Positions 20,470 through 31,000 of a stretch of 44,432 nt of DNA are shown here, in pieces. Under the pieces are notes generated by a model that searched no databases, was not told the DNA's origin, and was given only the letters and a program-made list of their open reading frames with translations. Within the stretch, counting starts at the first letter, position 1. Every line of letters begins with the position of its first letter. Both the position numbers and the translations under genes were made by a program. The DNA comes from Acanthamoeba sp. SK_2022b (lineage: Eukaryota > Discosea > Longamoebia > Acanthamoebidae): contig JANDJZ010000434.1 in assembly GCA_027943245.1 (NCBI GenBank), positions 1 through 44,432 on the forward strand. Direction: 5' to 3'.

Positions 20470-21831
20470 CCAGGCAGCGTCAGATATCGCCAACACCATT
20501 CACTGACCACCATCACCACTCTGACCTGTTCGATCTGCTCGGTGATGTCAAAGGTGAGCCGCTCGAGGCGTATCTGGTCGGTGTCGAGCGTCTGGAAGTC
20601 GAGGATGTCGTTGATGACCGTGCACAGGTGGTCGCTGCAGTCCGAGATGAGGGTCACCGCCTCGCGCAGCTTGTGGCTTCGGCGCACCTTGGTCGTGTGC
20701 ACCATGTCCTCGACAGTCGACAGAATTCCATGCATGGGCGTTCGAAGCTCTGCACACATGGAATCGTGTCGCGCGCGTGTGTGCGTGTCTATTGTTAGCG
20801 TTTTGGTGACCACGCGCGAGGGCCCCGACACGCGCGGTAATTACCGTGGCTCACGTTGGCGAGGAAGCGCTCTTTGACTTTGATGGCGTGCTTGAGGCTC
20901 TTGTTGGCGCGCCTGGCCTGGTCGAGCGCGGTCTCCATCCGGTCGAGCGCGAAGGCGCGCACGTACTCGTAGCCGGCGCACGACAGGCCCACGTAGGTGA
21001 GGAACGCCAGGTTGACGACGATGTTGCTGTGAGTGTGGGATATTGGAGAGGAGAGAGAGAGAGTGAGCACGCAACGATCGTTTGGTGGGCGGGAGGAGGG
21101 CGGTAGGCCGCTCTGATGGGCGTGGGCGGCGTACGCGGGGGCGTCGATGACGAGCGGGGGAGCGGGCGTGGCCTGGCGGGCGTAGAAGAGGAGGACCTGG
21201 AGGACGAACGAGAAGCACAGCGAGAGAACGCCGGGAGTAGCGCCCAGGCCAAAGAACACTTGCAGCGGCACGACCAGGAACCTGCCCATTTTCTCGTTAA
21301 TTAGATTGATATTTAATAATTATTAATTGTAGATTGATGAAATAACTTTTTGAAAAGAAGGAGGCCATACCACTTTTCGGTGCCAATGTGTGGGCGGTAG
21401 ACGCCAAAGTAGAAGGCGTGAGCGTAGATGTAGGAGACCCAGAGGGCCATGACACGCCCCAGCGGTGCCTGCTTGGTTAACATGACCAGCAGTATCGCGG
21501 CGACGATCGAGTTGATCACCAGCATGGAAAAGTGCCGCAGATGGTGAATTCGGAGAAGATTGGAGAGATGGTAGTTTTCCGCCTGGAGCGTGTGGTAGTG
21601 ATGATGGGTTGGGAGAAGGTGGACGTGTTCGGATTCCTCCACGTTGCCCACCCAGGCGACGTCGGCTACTTCAGCATCTCGGCCGAACAAGGCCTCCGTC
21701 ACCAGCCAACTCAATCCGCACAATAAGAAGTGGAGGAGAACCACGGCGAAGAGGGTGCGCCGACGCTCCTCCTGTGCGTTGCAGTGCCGGCCATCGGCTA
21801 TCCATCGCCCGACCCGCAGGACAGCCTCCAT
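18765..21831 (-). CDS. Hybrid sensor histidine kinase 1 (HisKA-HATPase-REC)
   Basis: Exons complement(18765-18848, 18936-19132, 19206-20013, 20072-20112, 20182-20413, 20526-20749, 20845-21026, 21135-21281, 21371-21831); 791 residues. ATG 21831 is the first in frame; an open frame without ATG extends to 22014. The N-terminal 240 residues carry several membrane helices ([44 protein letters not shown] and more) and no recognised sensor domain. A coiled stretch leads to the H box [11 protein letters not shown] (His263), N box [15 protein letters not shown]1 DTGIGM, F box [12 protein letters not shown]2 GGSGLGLAI. The receiver has [11 protein letters not shown], phosphoacceptor Asp694 in LMDCQMP, and LALTASAT. 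Intron 20113-20181 is GC-AG. Autophosphorylation then intramolecular relay to REC is the family mechanism; a separate Hpt partner is expected. Confidence 0.9.
20415..20467 (-). repeat. (TG)n microsatellite abutting a splice acceptor, HK1 intron
   Basis: On the HK1 sense strand it is (CA)n and its last unit supplies the CACAG acceptor for the exon beginning at 20413. Confidence 0.93.
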
Positions 21832-22288
21832 GATCTGAAGGCTTCGCTTCGCCCTCGGGCCGCCTAAGAATGAAGGCCGGGATATTGTGTCGATGATGGA
21901 TGAATCGCAGGAGGGACCACAATCAAGGTCTTGCAAGACCTTGAGTTGCCCGAGACGCGCTGGAAGAAGTGTGTACGAACGTAAGAGCGTGCCGGTGGGT
22001 AGCGCGCTCTCCACGACTAGAGCACGAGAAAGAGCGAATGGGCCGCTTTCCCTGTTATTCCTGTGCCGTCCGTTGTTGTCTCGTCGAGTTCAACCCACGC
22101 TTGAGAATGGTGATGCGTTCTCCAGAACCCCACCCCCCACAATCCGGATGTTGACGGCCTGGCCCAGCAGGGGCGCCGACATTCTGCGGGAAGGCAGCAG
22201 GGACCTCACGGGCTCGTCGCGCTATGGAAGTTTTACCAGCGCCCCGGGCCCCATCCTTGGCGGGGGATCTGATCAGGCTGCGCGTGTG
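21832..22288 (-). promoter_or_regulatory. Region between tandem histidine kinases
   Basis: 457 bases holding the 3' UTR of HK2 and the 5' region of HK1. The HK1 frame remains open without an ATG to 22014, so an extra upstream exon cannot be excluded. No repeat or RNA gene is seen. Confidence 0.5.
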
Positions 22289-24937
22289 TCACGCTACGTC
22301 ACGTTCCCGCCACTTGCGGAGGGTGTCAGCCAGCGTGGCTTTGCTGAGCGGCTTGGTGCACGGGCGGAACATAGTGGAGGAGCAGGTCAGATCTGCTGTG
22401 CGTAGGCGAAAGGCGTGAGTGGTTACGCTTACCTTTGAGAGGAAGCCGTCCATGCCGTGGGCAAAACACTTGTGCTGGTAGTCAGGAGTCGCCGATGCCG
22501 TCAGAGCCACGATTGGCACATGCGTCGGCCAACTGAGATCTCGAGCCGACCCAGCGAGTACCTCGGTCCCCGCTGCCGTGCGCAGGTCGGCCTCCAGCTG
22601 GCGGATCTCTTCTGTCGCAGTGAAGCCATCCATGACTGTGTGTGCCCACGGCCACGTGGGGCGTGGCGTCAGCCAGCTTTTGGGGGTGGCGGTCGCGAGG
22701 AGGGCACGAGGGGAGCCACGCACTTGGCATCTGGCAGTCCATAAGTACGATGTCGACATGGTCGCCCGGGGCTTGGCTGTCGTAGTGTCGCTTGATGGCG
22801 GCCAGCGCTTCCGCGCCGTTGACGGCTACTATCGGTTGACACCCCAGGGCGCGCAACATGCGCACGCCCACCTTCTGGTTGACGATGTTGTCCTCGGCCA
22901 GCAGCACACGCATGCCACTCAGGGAGTTCTCGTTCTTCGCCTCCCCGCCGATCTGGGTGTTGGTGCTTGGGTCATTTACCACGGCCAACTCGCCAGAGGT
23001 CGGGGCCAGGTGCGGCGATTGGGGGCTGGCCCGCGCTGCCGACCCCTCGAGCGGCCACTCGACCAGCGGCTCACTCCTTGCGTGCACCGTATCATCAGCT
23101 GCTCCCGACAGGTGCGCTCGAGGCAGTCGCAGTGACGCGGTGAAGGTGGAGCCGTGGCCCAGCCTGCTGGAGCACTCGATGTCCCCATGCATGGCCAACG
23201 CGAGCCGCCGGCTGATGGCCAAGCCCAGGCCATTGCCTCCGTAGGTGCGTCGCAGCGAGGCATCGCCCTGGGAGAATCCCTGTAAGCGCACACCAACCGA
23301 AAGAAGAGTGAGTAGGCCAGTTCCCCGAAAGGCAGATGGATCGCGGAAGTACCGTGAAGAGGTTGGGAATCATGGACTCGGCTATGCCGATGCCAGTGTC
23401 GGATACCTCAATGACGACCATGTCGTCGTCATCTTCGCTCTGGGCAGAGGTGCTCTTGTCGCTCGTGCGCAGGTCGTGGTTGGCCCCGTCGTGGACGCTC
23501 ACCCGTACCGCACCGTCTTCCGGCGTGAACTTGATGGCATTGGCTATGAGGTTGTACAGCACCTGCCGCAGACGTCGGGCGTCCCCCATCCTTTTGTCGA
23601 GGGCCACCTTGATGTCCCTCTCAAATAGGAGTTTCTTTTCCTTGGCTTGAGGGGCCAGCACGTTGCAGACCTGCTTTGCGCATCGCGTGGAGACGGTCCT
23701 CAGAGGTGGGTGAGCGCACTACAGGTCTTCGTAGTCATGGTGGCTTACCTGCAGCACTTCGTCGGTGAGGGAGAGAGTGGAGAGGTTGATGATGGGCTGG
23801 TCCCGCATGAGCATCTCGAAGTCGAGGATGTCGGTGATTAACGAGTAGAGGTGGTCAGCGCAGTCGGATATGATGCCGATGGTCTCGCGCAGCTTCGCAT
23901 TACCGACCACATGAGCGTCCTCGCTTAGCTCGTGGATCATCGCCAGGATGCCATGAAGAGGAGTCCTCAGCTCTGCATCAGGCTACGTCAGGAACAAAGG
24001 CAAAGGTGAAGTCGGCTGGGAGAGGTGCTCACCGTGGCTGGTGTTGGCTAGGAAGCATTCCTTGGCCTTGTCCGCCTCGCGCAGCCGAGCGTTGATGCAG
24101 TCCTTTTCGTGCAAGGCCTGGAGTAGGGCGCCTTCGGCGTGCGCGCGAGCAAACTCGTAGCCAACGCAGCTGAGCCCAACGTAGGTGGCGAAGCACAAGT
24201 TGGCCCACAGGCGCCTGTAGGCGATCGGTGGATAGGTGTGGGCCATGCGAGACGCGCAAGCAAGCGAGGTCACACGTAGGAAGAAGTGTGCGAACTTACC
24301 CTTCAGCTTCAAAGAAGAGGTCGTTGGCGAAGGGCTCGCAGGACATAAGCTCCATCATGCGCTTGAGGTTGGAGTGCAGCAGCACGTGCAGCACGATGCT
24401 GATCGAGAGCACAAACGACCCGGCACGACTACCCAGCACGAAGAACACTTGCATGGGAATGATCAGCAACCTGGTTCAAAGGCAGCGCGTGGTAGTGGTT
24501 TCGTAAGTGTGTCATCGCGAGTGGATAAGTTATGACAAGTCACAAAAGAACAGGGAACGAGGAAGTAAAGCACGAAGAGCGTATCACCATTTGTCAAGGC
24601 CGAGGATGGGCCGGCACACGCACGCCCACCAGGCGGTGGTGAAGACGAAGGTGGCCCATAGAGAGAGTATGACCGTCGAGGTAAAGCCACGCCGCAGCAT
24701 CAGCAGGAGACCGCCCGAGGCGACAACGTTGATGATAACGATGGGTAGGTCGTTGAGGCGCCCCAGGGGCTGGGCCAGGAGTATCCACACCCAGTTGAGA
24801 GCGAAGAAATATAGCAAAATGGCCACCAGCAGCAGTAGACGGCCCTCCGCCATGGCATCTCTGGCGCTCGATGGGCTCTTGCCCGTGTGTGGTAGAAAGA
24901 CTGCCAGACATCGCAACAACAACCCTTGCCAGTCCAT
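22289..24937 (-). CDS. Hybrid sensor histidine kinase 2 (paralogue of HK1)
   Basis: Exons complement(22289-22351, 22433-22635, 22724-23279, 23353-23670, 23749-23972, 24033-24214, 24300-24470, 24588-24937); 688 residues from ATG 24937. Same plan as its downstream neighbour: N-terminal membrane helices (LLLLVAILLYFFALNWVWIL, VIINVVASGGLLLML, ILSLWATFVFTTAWWA, IIPMQVFFVLG), a short helical linker, H box SHELRTPLHGI (His234), N box QVLYNLIANAIKFT, uninterrupted G1 motif DTGIGI, F box GFSQGDASLRR, G2 GGNGLGLAI. The receiver has LLAEDNIVNQK, Asp596 in LMDCQMP, and VALTASAT. Key catalytic residues are all present. Seven intron positions and phases coincide with HK1, showing tandem duplication. No cytosolic sensor domain is seen; sensing must be through the membrane part or partners. 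Confidence 0.92.
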
Positions 24938-25200
24938 CTTACTGCTGGGACTCTCTGTCAGCAACAGGCAGCCTGCGTCCAGAACAGGCCAGGTCTGCCA
25001 TAGCAACGATCAAGCTGAGTTTCTTTTCCTTTTCTTTTGGAGTTTCGAGGATTGCGCGACAGCATTCCTGCGTGCGTGTCTATTTCCTGATCGAGGGTGC
25101 AAGGCAAGGCACCAGAGGAGGCCATCAATGGACCATGCCGGGTGTGGTCATGCACGTCGGCGCTGTACTACCGCAGGAACTTTAGAATTCGGGGTACAGG
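24938..25200. promoter_or_regulatory. Divergent promoter region, HK2 / Cys-rich membrane protein
   Basis: 263 bases between the two start codons. The HK2 frame is open upstream to 25006 without ATG. No TATA box is obvious. Confidence 0.45.
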
Positions 25201-26794
25201 ATGGAGGTTCGCCCGAAGCGACTCGCCAAGGCAGCAGTGGTGCTTCTTTGTTTGGTCGTGCTGAGTGTCGTGGTTCAGCACGCCCGGGCGAACCAGGTGC
25301 GCATCTTGCCGACGAGTATGCTTTCCTGTGAATACTCTAATAAGTGTACTTTCCTCCCATAGTGCTTCATGCAGCCCGATGGCACGATGCCTGTGGCTGG
25401 GTCCTGCACTGGCCCTGAGCAGCGAGTGGCCGTGAAGCGCGACAACATCGAGCGCGTGAACTACAACTGCAGTTTGGACCGCGTTCCTTACTACCCTGAC
25501 GGCAACGCGTCGGCCCCTGTGCTCGTGCTTCTTTCCTATCTTGACCCGTCCGTGCTTGCTTTTGGCTTGTGAGTGCTGAGCGCAGTGCCTCTTTGCTAGT
25601 GCGGCGAGTGTGTGCCGGGCACGGCTGGAGTTGACGACTCCCGACGGCTGTGCGGCGTGAATGAGTACTGTACCGACGACGCCACCTGCATATCAGCTCG
25701 ACTTTCCCCATTCTTTTCTCAGGCGTGTCCCTATGAGGGAGGTAAGCCGTGCCTTTGGTTCTTGTGGATCGCTGAAACAGGAGAACTGACTGCTTTGACT
25801 TCAGGATCCATGTGCGGGCCAGGGCTCTCGTGCATCCAGCATGTGTGCGTCATCTGTGAGGAAGGAGTCTACGATCCTTCAGACGGCAAGATGTGCTACA
25901 ATGGTCAGTGGTAAGGATAGCAATGACGGCACACCACGATGCTCCGGGGTTGCTCACCACCACTCCGCTCTCTCGCACAGGACCTATTCGGAGTGGGAAA
26001 CAGTGAGCAGCAACCCAGAGTCCGTCTTCTTATTGGTGATCATGATTCTGTTCTTCGTTTCGATCATCCGGCCCCTGCTGGGTATACGCAGCTCGCTAAC
26101 ATCATAGGCTGGGCGCCCACGTGCCCTTGCTGATCAATGTTTCCGTGCAGTGCGGAAGGGAGCGTGGAAGAAGGGCTACCTTTTCAAGTGGCTGCGCAAG
26201 AATAGGAAAGCCAAGAAGCTGGGCAAGTGGTTCGACAACCAAACGGAGAAGACGCTGAACAAGCTCTTCAATCGCACCGAACGAGAGGATACCCGACGTA
26301 GGAGAAGCAGCAGCATTCCGCTGCCTCCACGTGTCGTCGTGCAGCGCTCTACTCCCGGGTACGAGGTCGTCTTGGCTTCGTTCTTCGTGGCGACCTTGGC
26401 ACGCTTACGCCTTGCTCCTTCTCTTCCTCATAGGGCGGAGGCGACTGAGAGCTCTGTGGACGATGAGGTAACAGACGCGACCAAGGCAGAAGAGGGCGAC
26501 GAGGAAGGAGGAACCGAGATGGTGGAAATGACCGGAGACACAGATACCGAAAAGAACGAAGCCAGCGAAGAGGAGCTAGAGGAAGTGGTGGAAGAGCACA
26601 ACCAACAACAGGGCGGGACAGAGGGGAAGGAGCCCAAACCACGACAGGGCATCGCCAGAGGGCCGGGCAAGGTCATCCCCACACTGAACCGACCGCGCCA
26701 ATTCGGCTTCCACACCACAAAGACGGACTGGGAAGCCCAAGAGAAAGCGACCGGCAACCGCCACGCTGGAATGCGTACTACAGACTGTAATTAG
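25201..26794 (+). CDS. Type I membrane protein with Cys-rich ectodomain, unknown
   Basis: Exons 25201-25296, 25363-25518, 25600-25741, 25805-25910, 25981-26081, 26151-26358, 26434-26794; 389 residues. Residues 1-30 are a signal peptide (AAVVLLCLVVLSVVVQHARA). The ectodomain to about residue 178 has many cysteines in short motifs (CFMQPDG, CGECVPG, CGVNEYC, MCGPGLSC, CVICEEG, MCYNGQW), resembling a run of small disulfide modules but matching no named repeat. One helix, ESVFLLVIMILFFVSIIRPL (about 180-199), is followed by a strongly basic juxtamembrane region (KKGYLFKWLRKNRKAKKLGK) and an acidic Glu/Thr-rich cytosolic tail. Exon 4 must end at 25910 rather than 25903, since the earlier donor leads to a stop. 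No enzymatic domain is seen; an adhesion or receptor role is only a guess. Confidence 0.83.
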
Positions 26795-26911
26795 ATTGTT
26801 GTGAATCAAAAGAACCGGGTGTGAAGACATGATTTGATTTGTTTTTATATTTTGCACCTCCCTAGGAGCAGGGCAGTGGGGAACCTAGTTGCGTTGAGTC
26901 GCGAGCACAGT

Positions 26912-27650
26912 TTAGATTTCCTCCTCACCCTCCTCACCGCCGTCACCGGCAGCCTCCTTCTCAGCCTTAGCCTTGACCCTCTTCCTCTTGTTACGGCCAG
27001 GACGGCCGCCGCCGAAGGGCGAGTTGATGGCGAAGTCGACGTGCTTCTGGCTGTCAGTGCGGACGATGAACGAGGGCACGTTCACGATCTGCTTGCCGAC
27101 GCGGATGTGACGCTGGCGGATGAGCACACGGGCGTGGTGGATGGACTTGGCCAGACCGATCTTGAACACCTGAGTCTGGAGGCGACGCTCAAGGAAATCG
27201 TTGATCTTGAGGGCCAGCACGTAATCGAGCTTGTTCTTGCTCTCCTCCATGACGCCCATGCGGTGGAGGCGACGGAGCATGGCGGAACCCTCGAAGATGC
27301 GCTTGGGGTGCTTCTCGGGGAGGGTGAGCAGCTTACGGGCGTTCTTCCTCACCTTCGAGAGGGCGTAGTGGACACGCCACACCTCCCTCTTGTTCTTGAG
27401 GCCGAACTCGCCGATGAGCTTAAGCTCATGATCGAGACGCTCCTTCTCGAAGGGGCGACGAGGAGTCTTAACAGTCTTACCGTCTGCAGGGTGACACCAC
27501 AACGGGATTAGAATTGAAGCGGTACGCAATTAGCGCACAGAAGCCTTCATGACTGCAGCTGCAACTGCAAGAAGAGGACTAACAACACAGAGGACCACGG
27601 CAAAGAGGAGCTGGCAAGGCCTTGATCTACGTACAGTTTCTGATCGACAT
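26912..27650 (-). CDS. RPS9: 40S ribosomal protein S9 (uS4)
   Basis: Exons complement(26912-27483, 27635-27650); 195 residues. The first exon is only 16 bases (MSIRN plus one base) and its join gives [20 protein letters not shown], exactly the conserved start of plant and protist S9, which fixes the ATG at 27650. Conserved S4 features: [18 protein letters not shown], the S4 RNA-binding domain [20 protein letters not shown] then [30 protein letters not shown] and [15 protein letters not shown]. uS4 binds 18S rRNA early in small-subunit assembly and lines the mRNA entry channel. The acidic C-terminal tail GEEGEEEI is typical. It is convergent with the 25201 gene (117 bases apart). Confidence 0.97.
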
Positions 27651-28061
27651 GACCGTCCAACAGTGGTTCCCTGGCCGAGGATGGACGATACACCAGAAGA
27701 GAGAGGGAGGAAAAGAAAGAAGAAAGAAAAATCTGGCCAGCGTGCAATGGCCCTTCCACTTCGGACCTTTCTGTTTTTGATTACGAGTGGTCGGCCTCTT
27801 TAGCAATCAAACACCGCAAAATAACCGGGCAGCGTAACGGTATGCTCGGCGAGTTCGGTATGAAGGAATTTTTTGAGTCCTGGGTGGACGGCAACAGCGG
27901 CCTCGTGGGGTTGGCGTAGAGCTGTGCAGCTTCGTGGTCTTGGCAGCGCGCGTGTGTTGGATTGGATTGGTGAACACCCACACGAACTCGAAGCAGGGAG
28001 AAGTAGGATTCGAATCAAAGGACGCCAGCTGCCTCTGTTTCCATCTCTCTCTTGATTCCAA
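27651..28061. promoter_or_regulatory. Divergent intergenic region, RPS9 / calpain-III kinase
   Basis: 411 bases between start codons with a purine-rich stretch near 27699-27735. Possible small upstream exons of the kinase gene were looked for but none is needed, since the first identified exon has its own ATG. Confidence 0.5.
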
Positions 28062-31000
28062 ATGAAGACGTACAAGTTCAAGGTAAGGCGGCGCTTCAGT
28101 TCAATTAATGGAATATGGGGCTGGGAATAATGTTTAAACCATCTTCTCGCTTCATCTGTGCAGGGTGAATGGAGGGGCAAGAGTGCCGGGGGTTGTTTGA
28201 ATCACTCCACCTGGCGATTCAACCCCCAGATCTTCTTGACCGTGAGGAGCAAGATCAACCTCACCATCAAATTGACTCAGGAAGTTGATGACAACTTAAA
28301 CCACATCGGTTTCTATGTTGCTAAAAGCGACGGTACGCATTCCTCGCCCTCGCCCTCGACCTCCTTCTGGAAGAGCCCCTCACGCGCTCTCGATCTTCCA
28401 TTCATTATTTTTGTTTTAGGGAGCGGGCGACGACAGCTAAATCTGTCGCGTGATCAGTTGATCGCCAAGGCCCCCTTTGAGGACTGCCAGACTGGTACGT
28501 TTTGGACAACCTATTTATTTTTTAACACGCTTGCCTTTCAATCTTGTTCATTTTTTCCTCTTGCCCGCAGTTGCCTTTGATGTCACCCTCGAGGCCTCGC
28601 CTGTACAATACATCGTAATTCCCTGCACATTTTTCCCGAAGCATGAATGCAAGGTACCGATCTGCCCGCTGCCCGCCCCTCCATCCCAGCCTGCCGCTGC
28701 GCCACGAGCATTTATTTTTTTCATGTTTCCCAATTTCCCGCGCATTGGTTTCCTCTCTCCAGCATCGCGATTTTTTCCATCTCATTCAACTTTTTTCCAA
28801 CACCGTTGTAACTTGTTTCTTGTCCTGCACTCTCGCTTCATCTCTGCAACAGTTCACAATGACCTTCACCACCGAGGGGGCGGACGCCCTCACCCTGGAG
28901 CCCTTGTCCCCAAGCAAAGAATGGAAGCACGCCCTTATTGAGGTACGAGCGATAAAGGTTGCTCGTGGGAGGGGAGTGCGTAGGAGGAGGAGAGGAGGTA
29001 AGCAGCCAAGGGCGAGACAAAACCCTGCCCGAGTTGGTAGAGGAATTGCCGAGACGGTTAGTTGAAGGAAAACACAAAACGATGGAAACGATCACCATGG
29101 AGGAAAATCATGATGGAAACGAACGATCGGCGTGGTTCCCTATCGCGCTATGGACACGGCCAATGCCGGCCCATGGAAAAGGAAAGACCTCGAGGAACAT
29201 GGAGTGGAGAGAGAACATGCTCCACACACGCACGGTGGACTGCCAGTGGCACGAGGACGGAGTTATAGCCGAGATATGCTGGCCAATGAACGGAAAGAGC
29301 GAACGAGAGGGAGAGATAGAGGGAAGATAGAGAATATAGAGAGTGGTGCACACAGCTCGGAGCTGGGCGAGCGGAGGGAACTGACCGGCCTCCTCCTTCC
29401 GTGGTCGTTGGTCATGCGTCAATGTGTGCGTGCAGGGCGACTGGAGCGGCAAGTCGGCGGGTGGCTGCAAAAACCACGCCACGTGCCCCAACAACCCCCA
29501 GTTCCTGCTCCAAGTGACCACCCCCACCAACACCCACATGCTGCTCACCCAAACCGAGCGCACCGACTTTGATCACATCGGCTTCTACGTCGCCAAGACC
29601 TGTACGCCCCCCCCCCCCCCGACTGGCCGGCGGTAGTCGTTGCTGGTTGTGTTGTGTTGTGTTGTGTTGTGTTGTGTTGTGTTGTGTTGTGTTGTGTTGT
29701 GTTGTGTTGTGTTGTGTTGTGTTGTGTTGTGTTGTGCGATTGTGCTCACTGTCATGTCGGTTTTCTCCACCTCAGCATCCGCGTCGGTGAAGATGCCCAA
29801 GATCAGCACGAGCGACATCATCGCCAAGTCCGAGTTTGCCAGCACCAGGGAGGGTAAGCCTCCTGTCCGACTCTTCTGCCCGCTCACAACAACGACCTTG
29901 CTCTCCCCAGCGTGTCTGCTCACCGTTCTTCGCCTCTCCCTCTCCTCCCCAACAACCCAAACCGCCACCAGCGCACTGGAACGGCGTGTTGAAGCCCGAC
30001 AGCATGTTCGTGATCATTCCGTGCACGTTCGACCCCAACTGGGAGAGCAAGTTCACACTCACCATCCTCACCGACCAATCCATCAAAATCAAGAAGCTCC
30101 AGGAGGTCAAGGACCTCACGCTCGAGGTATCCACGTCGCCTCTCATCGCTTCTTATTTATTTATTTTTATTATTTTAATCATATCTGGTGGCTTCGTTCA
30201 ACCGGCTGACGCGTCGGTTGCTGTAGGGCGTATGGAAGGGAGAGACGGCGGGCGGCTGCATCAACCACTGGACATGGAGGAACAACCCGCAGTTCATGCT
30301 CACGGCGAAGAAGGACCTGACGGCCACGGTCACCCTCAAGCAGGGGGACTCGGATGCCATGCCCTCTGCGGGCTTCTACGTGACCAAGAGCAACGGTACC
30401 CTTCGCCCTCCTAAACTTGTAGTTGTTATTTTATTTGTATTTGTTTTACTGCAATCCATTTTTATCGTATTTATTACTTTTTTTCTTCTTTTTTTTTATT
30501 GTGTACTGGACTTACTCATTTCATTTATTTCGTTTTTTTATTTTATTTTTTGTGAGCAGGCAAGAAGATTTTGATCATGAAGCCCGAGGACCTGCTCGGC
30601 AAGGGCGCCTTCGAGAAGAAGAAGACGATCTCCACCGACATCGAACTCAAGGCCTCGGAGCTGCCCTACGCCATCATCCCGTGCACCTTCTATCCCGACA
30701 CCGAGAACTCCTTCTCCGTGTCGGTGACGCCCAACACCTCGCCATCCGATGTTCGACTCAGGGCCTGCGCCGACGACTGGAGGAAGGCCGTCGCCAGCGT
30801 AAGCTAGCCCCCCTCCTTCTGAGCTCCCCGACACTCCCTCGAATCCTTTGACGCTCACACGCCCTCCGTTCTCCAGGGGCAATGGGTGAAGGGCAAGACT
30901 GCTGGCGGCTGCCGAAACTACAAGAGCTGGCTCAGCAACCCCCAGTTCTTCATGCGTCTTCGGGCAAAGAGCGAGGTCGTCATCATCCTCTGCCAGCAGC

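Noticed and set aside
27998..28020. tRNA-like T-loop (GATTCGAATCA)
   Set aside because: The flanking bases do not form a T stem and no anticodon or acceptor arm can be folded upstream.
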